Origin: Alphaproteobacteria bacterium
GTDB lineage: Bacteria > Myxococcota_A > UBA796 > UBA2385
Reading direction: 5' to 3'
NCBI GenBank assembly: GCA_020632755.1
Contig: JACKEY010000016.1
Coordinates: 58,173 to 122,172 of the forward strand
Length of the DNA stretch: 64,000 nt
Within the stretch, counting starts at the first letter, position 1, and the number at the start of each line of letters is the position of its first letter. Positions 26,501 through 33,347 of this stretch are shown here, piece after piece. Both the position numbers and the translations under genes were made by a program. The notes under the pieces are model-generated. The model saw only the letters and a program-made list of their open reading frames with translations. It did not search any database and had not been told where the DNA came from.

Positions 26501-27041
26501 TCAGGCGCTCGGGCGCCATGTAGCCGACGGTGCCGAGCACCATGCCTTCGTCTTCTTCTTCGGTGAACCGGGCGCGGGCGACGCCCAGGTCCGCCAGCCA
26601 CAGCACGCGATGCCGCGGGCCGACCCGGTGCAGCAGCAGGTTGGACAGCTTCACGTCCAGGTGCAGCAGGCTGCGGGCGTGCAGGGCGCCCAGCGCGTCG
26701 AGCAGCCCGATGAGCAGCTGCTTGAGCTCGCCCCAGCGCGGCGGGCGGCCGGCGTGGTCGAGCATGCTGCCGTCGCTGGCCAGCGAGAAGGCCAGGTAGG
26801 GCCGGCCTTCGGGGGTGCGCCCCATGTCGTGCAGGTGGATGACGTTGGGGTGCACCACGCTGGCGCTCACCATCGCCTCGCGCTCCAGCCGGCCGGCCAG
26901 GCGCGCGCCTTCGGTCCGCAGCACCTTGAGCGCGACGAGCAGGCCCAGGTGGCTGTCCTGGCAGCGCCAGACCTCGCTCGCCCCGCCTCGGCCCAGCAGC
27001 GCGCGCGAGGGCTCCGGCCAGGGGCGGTACCGCGCGGGCAG
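23535..27041 (-). CDS. Ser/Thr protein kinase with AAA ATPase and TPR-like domains
   Basis: About 1168 residues. The kinase domain has the Gly-rich loop LLGRGGASEVW and the VALK lysine (K39 if counted from a CTG at 27041). HLDVKLSN replaces the usual HRD...N, DLG replaces DFG, and MAPERL is the APE motif. An ATPase domain follows with an atypical P-loop GQRGTGGTR lacking the usual Lys and a Walker B-like LWLDDLH, then a long helical TPR-like region. It is a regulator of the PknK or STAND kinase type common in myxobacteria. The only conventional in-frame start, GTG 26924, comes just after the lysine and would remove the ATP-binding lobe. The true start is unresolved; see findings. Confidence 0.85.
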   Translation of the reverse strand: MPARYRPWPEPSRALLGRGGASEVWRCQDSHLGLLVALKVLRTEGARLAGRLEREAMVSASVVHPNVIHLHDMGRTPEGRPYLAFSLASDGSMLDHAGRPPRWGELKQLLIGLLDALGALHARSLLHLDVKLSNLLLHRVGPRHRVLWLADLGVARARFTEEEDEGMVLGTVGYMAPERLTGQHQLWGPPTDLFSVGAVLYRLLTGELPFPAKDPVEALSARQRPPGQVPIRDKLRVPAGLEDIVLALLQPDRRSRYDLAADVARAIEELPDPDDGPILSMPGEANPPRLALMKELGEDSLVEWPPPDHTAPRPVSEIQRLRASVGIVWRKPPPLRPPRRRPRPFVPRRVPQDPRLVMHREIPVVGRDKELDLLWSAARAVLRHRRPVMVTLQGQRGTGGTRLVDEITRTLERVGIATGVRMDHGGREGPAQGLEGAVRRLLPPLPDARAYRNDVARTLSRLRDSRAAACRNDAAALADWVSPRAGAPAPDRGVVRSFVAEHLVTHAWRGLSWLWLDDLHLASESDDAWAIVDMLFASDAPVLILATVEQGAARGVAMRPLRRLEARYPKRCQRLTLDRLKPDAARRMAQAHLPMSDDLAFDLALRTRGHPRFLHDLIVHLVRRGDLIPGHPEDTDSAVWRLSPDAPVLPRDRDEFAGQRLEQALADDTEMRHALLTVRLAGTGAPEAVVARVIGDQLDAIIADGLLRVEQGGLVWESPELKRAVSALPRDGELEVLIHETLAAAWDEEGDDPQAEARAGLHLALAGRHAEALPKLRRALKRLQGTLRPLPLARIAARTMDLARDAGEEGRTAWVEAALVRAEALWSLGSDDEAIALDDRIQATPLDPEQAVLAACLHAVHLAARDSAGTVGLARLARVEGVLGRVPSPVRARFHATRALLQSQRLEREATLDDIASALHYAPRPDTRAEALLLRAELLAGTDPVVAADTAREVQELARQHGLLRAEVDAWDILARLAVGEGRVDEAIAELETGIVRLRRVGERAAVGHLLATLGTLRRNTGDLAAARTAYRDALALEATGREGFARSARLGLAVLAAIAGDGGRIRLLGESAGPSVEPRERRMWTLLRALASSLDSADPPELPAWDALAHAAGTDAEGRFLVEALQRRLIELDDPRADELRGLLDRVAEDHPVDEALVGTMLLGPQG

Positions 27042-27161
27042 GACCGGAGGGGTGGCGTGGGATCGAGCCAGGAGGGGACCTCGGGCCGGGACGAGGAGGC
27101 ACGTCGCCGCGACGTGTGGGCCCCGCAGACTACCGCTGACGGGGCGTCTGCTCCAAGACGT

Positions 27162-27998
27162 TCAGGCGAGGCCCGCGTTGTGGGCGGCCAGCAGGGTGAC
27201 CCGCTCGCGCAGGTGGCGCGGCAGGCGGCGGTCGAGGATGCGCAGCGCCTGCTCGGCCGAGTAGCGGGCCGACAGGTGGGTGAGGAGGATCGCCTCGTTC
27301 TCGAACCGGTCGGCGCGGGCGACGACCTCGTCGAGGTGGATGTGGCCCTTGGCGCGGGTGCGCTCGACGTCGACCCGCTCGTCGAGGAAGGTCACCTCCA
27401 TGATGAGCAGCCGCGCCCGGCGCAGGGCTTCGTGGTGGTCGATGGCCTCGATGCGGCTGTCGCCGGTGAACGCCACCAGCGGGGTCTCGACCGTTTCCGT
27501 CACGTCCTGTCCCGCGCGGCGCAGGGCCCGGAGTTCCTCGGCCGTCCGGTCGCGCAGCGAGGGGCGCAGCTTCTGTCGCTGCTCCCACAGCACGTAGCCC
27601 TGGCTGACGACCCGGTGGGGGGTCGCGACCGGGCGGGCCACCAGGTCGGCGCGCAGGCGGTGGTCGTGGCCGGGGGCCAGGCCGACGAGCTCGCAGTCCA
27701 GCGCGCTGCCGTCCAGCCGCCGCCAGCAGTCCAGCATCGCGCGGAAGTCGGCGACGTTGCGCTCGGGCATCACGTAGGTCGGCGGCTTCATGCGCTGCAG
27801 GCCGCGCGTCGCCACGTGGTGGATCACGCCGGCCATGTGATCGACGTGGGCGTGGGTGAAGAACACCGTCGGCAGCTTCACGGCCGACCGCGGGCAGATG
27901 CCCAGGTCGAAGGCCAGCGACAGGCCGGGCAGCTGGATGCAGGTCTCCAGCCCGGCCACGCTGACCGCGTCGATGTCGATGCCGGCGAGCCTCAGCAT
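27162..27998 (-). CDS. RNase Z-like metallo-beta-lactamase-fold hydrolase
   Basis: A 278-residue MBL-fold protein with the zinc motif THAHVDHMAG, a later GDSR site and the HLSARYS motif typical of the tRNase Z branch. The likely reaction is phosphodiester hydrolysis, such as tRNA 3'-end trimming, but many relatives are unassigned. A TAGCGT box lies exactly 6 bases before the ATG, suggesting a leaderless message. Its stop is in the same frame as the downstream kinase sequence. Confidence 0.78.
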   Translation of the reverse strand: MLRLAGIDIDAVSVAGLETCIQLPGLSLAFDLGICPRSAVKLPTVFFTHAHVDHMAGVIHHVATRGLQRMKPPTYVMPERNVADFRAMLDCWRRLDGSALDCELVGLAPGHDHRLRADLVARPVATPHRVVSQGYVLWEQRQKLRPSLRDRTAEELRALRRAGQDVTETVETPLVAFTGDSRIEAIDHHEALRRARLLIMEVTFLDERVDVERTRAKGHIHLDEVVARADRFENEAILLTHLSARYSAEQALRILDRRLPRHLRERVTLLAAHNAGLA

Positions 27999-28004
27999 GG
28001 GCGA

Positions 28005-28022
28005 ACGCTATCGCGCTACAGT
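28005..28022. promoter_or_regulatory. Divergent -10-like boxes between 27998 and 28071
   Basis: On the minus strand TAGCGT (28010-28005) lies 6 bases before the hydrolase ATG. On the plus strand TACAGT (28017-28022) lies 48 bases before the ATG at 28071. The two boxes are back to back, so transcription of the two directions may interfere. Confidence 0.4.
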
Positions 28023-28070
28023 CGCCGCCTTCCGCCCATCGCTGCAAAGCGTGACCCCCGAGGCTCCGCC

Positions 28071-28823
28071 ATGGCCGATCCCGACCTCGACGCCGTGCTC
28101 GCCGCCTTCCTGGCCCAGGATCGGCCGGACCCCCTGCCGCCGGCGGGCCTGCGCCTGGCCCGGGCCCTGCCCGCCGTCGTCGCCCACCTGGACCCGCGCG
28201 AGGACGATCCGGTCCGCCGCGCGCTGCTCGGCCTGGACGCGCCGCCCGATCCGGCGGACCTCGACGACCTGGGCCGCGCCGTGCTCTCCGGGGTCGCCGC
28301 CATGGATGGTGGGCAAGCCGTCGCTGGCGCGGACCAGCTCGAAGCCCGGGCCGAGGGCGACCCGACCTGGTGGGCCCTGGCCGCCCAGGTCGCCGTGGCG
28401 AGCGACGTCGAGCGCGAGCAGGCCGCCCGCATGCGCCTGTCGGTCCAGGACCTGCCCTACGTCTTCCCCGGCGACCTGCACGCCGTGCAGATCGAGGTGC
28501 TGGCCGTCGGTCCCCGGGTCATGCCCGCGCTGCACGTCGACTGGGCCCGCAAGCTGTCGGGCCTCGCCGCCGACGCGCTGGTGCTGGACCTGCGGGCCCT
28601 GGGCCTGTGGTTCTGGCCGGTGCTGCGCAGCCTGGCCACCGATCGGCTCACCCGCCCGGTCGCCAAGCTGCCGACCGCCCGCCGCCTGCCCTCCGGCGCG
28701 CTGGGCATCGCCGCCGCCTACGCCTTCCGCGTCGGCGTGCCCTGGGCCCCGGCCCTGAAGAAGGCCGACGACCTGGACCGGCTGCTGGCCGCGCTGGCGA
28801 TCATCGGCGACCGCCCGGTCTGA
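28071..28823 (+). CDS. Hypothetical cytoplasmic protein
   Basis: A 250-residue Ala/Leu-rich helical protein with no signal peptide or clear membrane span. The reading frame is open far upstream, but the ATG at 28071 is the first plausible start after the promoter-like TACAGT. Codon use matches the neighbours. I recognise no motif; the C-terminal part (LWFWPVLRSLATDRL) is amphipathic. Confidence 0.5.
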   Translation: MADPDLDAVLAAFLAQDRPDPLPPAGLRLARALPAVVAHLDPREDDPVRRALLGLDAPPDPADLDDLGRAVLSGVAAMDGGQAVAGADQLEARAEGDPTWWALAAQVAVASDVEREQAARMRLSVQDLPYVFPGDLHAVQIEVLAVGPRVMPALHVDWARKLSGLAADALVLDLRALGLWFWPVLRSLATDRLTRPVAKLPTARRLPSGALGIAAAYAFRVGVPWAPALKKADDLDRLLAALAIIGDRPV

Positions 28824-28871
28824 GCCGGGCCTCCCTCCCCGCGGAACCCCCGCCCCCCTCTCGGAGCGCGC

Positions 28872-30542
28872 ATGTACCACGACTTCCTCATCCTCGGCGG
28901 CGCCGGCCTGGTCGGCCTGCAGGTCTGCCGGCACATCGTCCAGCAGCTCGATCCGCGGCGCATCGTGGTGGCCTCCCTCCTCCCCCACGAAGCCGCCGCC
29001 GCCTGTGCCCAGCTGCGCGCCGAGTTCGGCGACCGCACCGCCTTCGTGCCCGAGTCCGGCAACCTGTTCGTGCCCGCCGACCTCGCCCACACCGCCCGCG
29101 GCGACATCCTGGCCAGCCGCGACCTGCGCCGGCAGCTGCTGGTCGACCTCTACGACGACTTCGACGAGGGCTACGAGCGCAACCACCTCGTACAGCTCGT
29201 CCGCCGCCACCGGCCGGAAGTCATCGTCGACTGCGTGAACACGGCCACCGGCCTGTCCTACCAGGACGTCTTCGACGGCGCGGCCAAGGTCCGCGACTGG
29301 ATCTCCGACGACGGCTTCGACAAGGACGGGCTGCCCGACCTGGAGGCCTTCCTGCTGTCGCAGTCGGTGCCCCAGCTGATCCGCCACGTGCGCTTCGTGC
29401 ACCGCGCGACCACCGAGTACAAGACCAGCGTCTACCTGAAGGTCGGCACCACCGGCACCGGCGGCATGGGGCTCAACATCCCCTACACCCACAGCGAGGA
29501 CAAGCCGTCCAAGGTGCTGCTGGCCAAGAACGAAGCCGCCTTCGGCCACACGGGCCTGATGTTCCTGTTGGCGCGCACGCCCGACGCCCCCATCGTCAAG
29601 GAGGTGAAGCCCGCCGCGATGATCGGCTACCGCGGCGTCCAGGTGAAGGTCGCGTCCGACAAGCACCGCAACAGCGAGCTGGTCGCGCCGCACACCGTCG
29701 AGCTGGACGGCGGGCTCGAGCTGCGCCAGGACCAGGCGACCTACGAGCGGGTCGGCGAGCTCGAGGTGCCCATCGTCGACACCGGCGAGAACGGCGTGTT
29801 CACCCGCGGCGAGTTCGCGGCCATCACCGCCCTCGGCCAGATGGAGTTCATCACCCCAGAAGAGATCGCCCGCACGGTGGTGCACGAGATCCGCGGCGCC
29901 AACACCGGCCAGGACATCATCTCGGCGATGGACGGCGCGGTGCTCAACCCGTCCTACAAGGCCGGCCTGCTGCGCCGGGCGGCGCTGTCCGACCTGGCCC
30001 AGGTCGAAGAGGAGAGCGGCACCCCGTCGGTCGCCCTGGGCCGGCTGGGCCCGCCCGAGCTGTCCAAGCTGCTGTTCGAGGCCCACCTGCTGCGGTTCTG
30101 CTACGGCAGCCTGGACGCGGTGGTCGCCGAGGGCGTGACCCCCGAGAGCGTCGCCGCCACCCTGCAGGGCGCGCTGGAAGACAGCGGCGTCGCGAAGACC
30201 GCGCCCAGCATCGGCATCCCGGTGCTGTTGGCCGACGGCCGCCGGATCCTGCGTGGGCCGCGCATCAACGTGCCGGAAGCCCGCGGCCACACCACTGCGG
30301 TGAAGTGGAAGGACCCCGCCGAGCTCGACGGCTGGGTGCGCCGGGGCTGGATCGACCTGCGCCCGCGCAACATGGCCAGCTGGCAGGCGCGGTTCCGCAA
30401 GATGCTCCAGAGCCGCGCGGCCCTGCGGCACACCGGCTCGGCGGCGGCGAACATCCACACCTGGTCGGCCGACACCTTCGAGATCGGCGAGGTCGTGGCC
30501 TGGATCTTCAACAACGAGCTCCAGGGCTACCGGGTCAAGTAG
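28872..30542 (+). CDS. NAD(P)-binding Rossmann-fold protein, SDR/epimerase-like
   Basis: A 556-residue protein beginning with a dinucleotide-binding fingerprint (ILGGAGLVGLQV). A helix-strand pattern typical of extended SDRs follows, including VIVDCVNTATG. A second conserved-looking domain contains VGTTGTGGMGLNIPYTHSED. The ATG follows a ggag site. A large oxidoreductase or saccharopine-dehydrogenase-like role is possible, but the Tyr-x3-Lys catalytic pair is not obvious. Function unassigned. Confidence 0.65.
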   Translation: MYHDFLILGGAGLVGLQVCRHIVQQLDPRRIVVASLLPHEAAAACAQLRAEFGDRTAFVPESGNLFVPADLAHTARGDILASRDLRRQLLVDLYDDFDEGYERNHLVQLVRRHRPEVIVDCVNTATGLSYQDVFDGAAKVRDWISDDGFDKDGLPDLEAFLLSQSVPQLIRHVRFVHRATTEYKTSVYLKVGTTGTGGMGLNIPYTHSEDKPSKVLLAKNEAAFGHTGLMFLLARTPDAPIVKEVKPAAMIGYRGVQVKVASDKHRNSELVAPHTVELDGGLELRQDQATYERVGELEVPIVDTGENGVFTRGEFAAITALGQMEFITPEEIARTVVHEIRGANTGQDIISAMDGAVLNPSYKAGLLRRAALSDLAQVEEESGTPSVALGRLGPPELSKLLFEAHLLRFCYGSLDAVVAEGVTPESVAATLQGALEDSGVAKTAPSIGIPVLLADGRRILRGPRINVPEARGHTTAVKWKDPAELDGWVRRGWIDLRPRNMASWQARFRKMLQSRAALRHTGSAAANIHTWSADTFEIGEVVAWIFNNELQGYRVK

Positions 30543-30550
30543 CTCCCGCC

Positions 30551-30614
30551 GCTCCCTCCTCCCGCCACTCCCTCCTCCCGCCGCTCCCTCCTCCCGCCGC
30601 TCCCTCCTCTCCCC
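30551..30614 (+). repeat. Intergenic 16-bp tandem repeat
   Basis: Four copies of a pyrimidine-rich 16-mer of the form gctccctcctcccgcc (the second starts with a, the fourth diverges at its end). They fill the gap between the Rossmann-fold gene and the next. They do not form hairpins. They could act as a spacer or produce variable distance to the next gene. Confidence 0.8.
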
Positions 30615-30623
30615 GGCGAGCCC

Positions 30624-31253
30624 GTGGCCTCTGCCCCCGACGCCGACGCCGCGCTCATCGAGCGCCTGGTCCGCGTGGACGCCGTGGTCACCGAGCTGGC
30701 GCGCGGGGGACGGCGGCCGCTGCTGGCCGTCGGCATGGTGCCCCTGGCCGAGGTCGCGTCGGTGCGCGTCGGGGTCTTCGCCGAGGCTGGCGGGGTGGGC
30801 GGTCCGGCCTGGGAGGGCTTCCTGCCGTGGACGGCGCCGGGCGAGCTGTGCGGGCGCCACGGGGCGCTGCGGCGAGGAGCCTGGGACGCGTCGCTGGCCC
30901 AGGGCTGGTCCGTCGCCTGGTGCGAGGACTGTGGTGGGCTGTCGCAGGAGGAGGCGCCGCGGTTCGTGGCCTGGACTCCGGGCGGCGGGAGGCTGCGGGT
31001 GGAGGAGGGGATGGTCGACGTGCTGGTGTCCGGGAGGTGGTCGGTGCTGCCGGCGCGTCGCATCGAAGCGGTCGAGCTGGTCGAGGTGTTCGGCCCCGAG
31101 GAGGACGGCGAGCGGCTGGCCCTGGGCGAGCTGCGGCTGGCCACCGGCGACCGGCGCCGGCTGGGCTTCCCGGCGGGTCGGCTGGCCGCGGCGAGCGCGC
31201 TCGGCCAGGCGCTGGCCGAAGCGCTGGCGGTCCCGTGGGTGCTGGCAGGCTAA
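30624..31253 (+). CDS. Hypothetical protein with CxxH/CxxC pair
   Basis: A 209-residue protein starting at GTG 30624. C76/H79 and C100/C103 could bind one zinc ion in a treble-clef-like site. The rest is beta-rich, with VEVFGPEEDGERLALGEL suggesting a small barrel. It is upstream of the ArsA-like pair on the same strand, with a 31-base gap. No known family recognised. Confidence 0.5.
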   Translation: MASAPDADAALIERLVRVDAVVTELARGGRRPLLAVGMVPLAEVASVRVGVFAEAGGVGGPAWEGFLPWTAPGELCGRHGALRRGAWDASLAQGWSVAWCEDCGGLSQEEAPRFVAWTPGGGRLRVEEGMVDVLVSGRWSVLPARRIEAVELVEVFGPEEDGERLALGELRLATGDRRRLGFPAGRLAAASALGQALAEALAVPWVLAG

Positions 31254-31284
31254 GGGCGCAGCGTTGCGTGCCCTGGGAAGTGCT

Positions 31285-32208
31285 GTGAGCCTCGTGCCCA
31301 TCCTCGATCGCCGTGTCGTGCTGGTCTCGGGCAAGGGCGGCGTCGGCCGCACGACGGCGTCGGCGGCCCTGGCCCGAGCCGCTGCCCGGGCCGGCAAGCG
31401 CGTGCTCGTGACCGAGATCGAAGAGCCGGCGGCCCAGACGCAGTCGTCGCTGGCGCGCATGTTCGGGCGCGAGGTGCTGCCGACCCGGCCGGTGCTGCTC
31501 GCCCCGGGCATCCACGGCTGCGTGCTGTCGACCGAGCACGGCACCGAGCAGTTCCTGGGTGACGTGTTCCGGGTGCAGACCCTGGCCCGGATGGCGCTGC
31601 GCAACGCCGCGCTGCGCCGGCTGCTGCACGCGGGGCCGAGCTTCCACGAGATGGGCGTCTTCTACCACCTGCTCCACCTCATCCGGATGACCAGCCCGGA
31701 CGGGCGCCCGCGGTTCGACTTCATCGTGCTGGACATGCCGGCGACGGGGCACACGCTGGCCCTGACCGGCCTGCCCGACATCCTGCTGCGGCTGGTCCGT
31801 CGCGGGCCCATCGCCAGCGCCCTGCGCGAAGGCCAGGGCTGGCTCAACGACCGGCGGACGGGCACGGCGATCATCGTGACCATCCCCGAGCCGCTGCCGG
31901 TGACCGAGTCGCTGGAGCTGGTGGCCGGCCTGCGCAGCACGCGCATGGATGTCGGCGCCATCTTCGTCAACCGGATCCCCGTCGACCCCTTCGACGACGC
32001 CCAGCGCGCGGCGCTGGCCGAGCTGCTCCCCGACGGTCCGCTCTACGGCAAGGAAGAGCTGGAGCGGCTGGAGCGCGCCCGGCTGAGCATCGAGCGCCTG
32101 CGCGAGCACGCCCGCGTGCCCCTGGTCTTCGTGCCCCAGTTCGACGCGGACGGGGTGGGTGCGACCGAAGCCATGGCCGAGCACCTGTCCGAGGAGCTGC
32201 GCCGATGA
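31285..32208 (+). CDS. ArsA/Get3-like ATPase, first of a pair
   Basis: A 307-residue P-loop ATPase of the deviant Walker A class. The motif reads SGKGGVGRTT: the signature lysine is present, but the second, phosphate-binding lysine is replaced by Arg. The later LDMPATGHTL corresponds to the DTAPTGHTL motif of ArsA. The GTG at 31285 follows gggaag; TTG 31264 and GTG 31294 are alternatives. It overlaps its partner by ATGA. Similar unequal pairs occur in mycobacteria (Rv3679/Rv3680). Confidence 0.85.
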   Translation: MSLVPILDRRVVLVSGKGGVGRTTASAALARAAARAGKRVLVTEIEEPAAQTQSSLARMFGREVLPTRPVLLAPGIHGCVLSTEHGTEQFLGDVFRVQTLARMALRNAALRRLLHAGPSFHEMGVFYHLLHLIRMTSPDGRPRFDFIVLDMPATGHTLALTGLPDILLRLVRRGPIASALREGQGWLNDRRTGTAIIVTIPEPLPVTESLELVAGLRSTRMDVGAIFVNRIPVDPFDDAQRAALAELLPDGPLYGKEELERLERARLSIERLREHARVPLVFVPQFDADGVGATEAMAEHLSEELRR

Positions 32209-33347
32209 GCCGCCTGGCCGATCACGTCCGCAACAAGCGCATCGTCATCTGCTGCGGCGCCGGCGGCGTCGGCAAGACGACCACGTCGGCGGCCCTGGCC
32301 GTGGCGGCGGCCCAGGACGGCCGGCGCGTGCTGGTGCTCACCATCGACCCCAGCAAGCGGCTGGCCGAAGCACTCGGCGTCACCGCAAACACGCCCGACC
32401 CCATCCGGGTGAGCCCCGAGCGCGAAGCGGAAGCCGGGATCCGGGGCGGCGCCCTGTCCGCGTGGATGCTGGACCCCAAGCAGGTCAGCGACGCCACCGT
32501 CGCCCGCCTGGTGCGCGATCCCGCGCGGGCCCGCGAGCTGCTGGACAACCCGATCTACCAGCAGGTCACCGAGATGATCGCCGGCATGCAGGAGTACACG
32601 GCGATGGAAGCCCTGCACGGCTTCGTCGAGCGCGACGAGTACGACCTGGTGATCCTGGACACCCCGCCCGCGCGCAACGCCCTGAACTTCCTGGATGCCC
32701 CGCGGCGGCTGGGCGAGTTCCTGGACGGCCGCATCTTCCAGATGCTGCTGCCGGACCGCGACGGCGGCGGGCGGCTGGGCGGCACCACGCGGCGCATGGC
32801 CAGCAAGGTGCTGGGCGGCGTGTTCGGCGACGAGTTCTACGCCGACCTGCAGGTGTTCTTCGCGGCCTTCTCGAGCATCTTCGCGCAGCTCAACGGCAAC
32901 GCCCAGAAGATGCGCGAGCGGCTGCAGCAGGACGACGCGATCTTCCTGCTGGTCACGTCGCCGGTGCGCACCGCCCTCGACGACGCGCTCTACTTCGAGG
33001 ACCGGATCCGCGAGCTCGAGCTGCCGCTGGGGGGGCTCATCCTGAACCGCAGCCGCCACGACGTCGAAGACAAGCCCTTCCCCGGCCCCGAGCTGCTGCC
33101 CGCCCACGCGACCGAAGTGCACAAGGCCGCGCTGCGCAACCTGCGTCGGCTGGCCGAGCGCGAGCGCCAGCACGAGCAGGAACACCAGCAGCTGCTGTCG
33201 ACCCTGATCGAGCACGCGCCGGCCGACATCGAGGTGCTGACCGTGCCGGAAGTGCCCGGCGGCATCGACGATCTGGAGGGCCTCGGCGGGCTGGCCAGGT
33301 GGTTGCTGGACGACGCCAATGCGCACCTCGGTGCAGCGGCGACGTGA
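32205..33347 (+). CDS. ArsA/Get3-like ATPase, second of a pair
   Basis: A 380-residue partner of the preceding ATPase. Its Walker A reads CGAGGVGKTT: the phosphate-binding lysine is intact, but the signature lysine is Ala. LDTPPARNALNFLD is the equivalent of the DTAP motif. A charged helix (RLAERERQHEQEHQQ) lies near the C-terminus. In ArsA/Get3 proteins the signature lysine acts across the dimer interface, so the two products are predicted to form a heterodimer. Start ATG in the ATGA overlap; stop overlaps the next GTG. Confidence 0.87.
   Translation: MSRLADHVRNKRIVICCGAGGVGKTTTSAALAVAAAQDGRRVLVLTIDPSKRLAEALGVTANTPDPIRVSPEREAEAGIRGGALSAWMLDPKQVSDATVARLVRDPARARELLDNPIYQQVTEMIAGMQEYTAMEALHGFVERDEYDLVILDTPPARNALNFLDAPRRLGEFLDGRIFQMLLPDRDGGGRLGGTTRRMASKVLGGVFGDEFYADLQVFFAAFSSIFAQLNGNAQKMRERLQQDDAIFLLVTSPVRTALDDALYFEDRIRELELPLGGLILNRSRHDVEDKPFPGPELLPAHATEVHKAALRNLRRLAERERQHEQEHQQLLSTLIEHAPADIEVLTVPEVPGGIDDLEGLGGLARWLLDDANAHLGAAAT

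Noticed and set aside
26922..26924. GTG 26924 as the true kinase start
   Set aside because: It would remove the glycine loop and the VALK lysine that are clearly encoded in frame just upstream.
30551..30614. CRISPR-like array
   Set aside because: The repeat is 16 bp with no spacers between copies; it is a simple tandem repeat.
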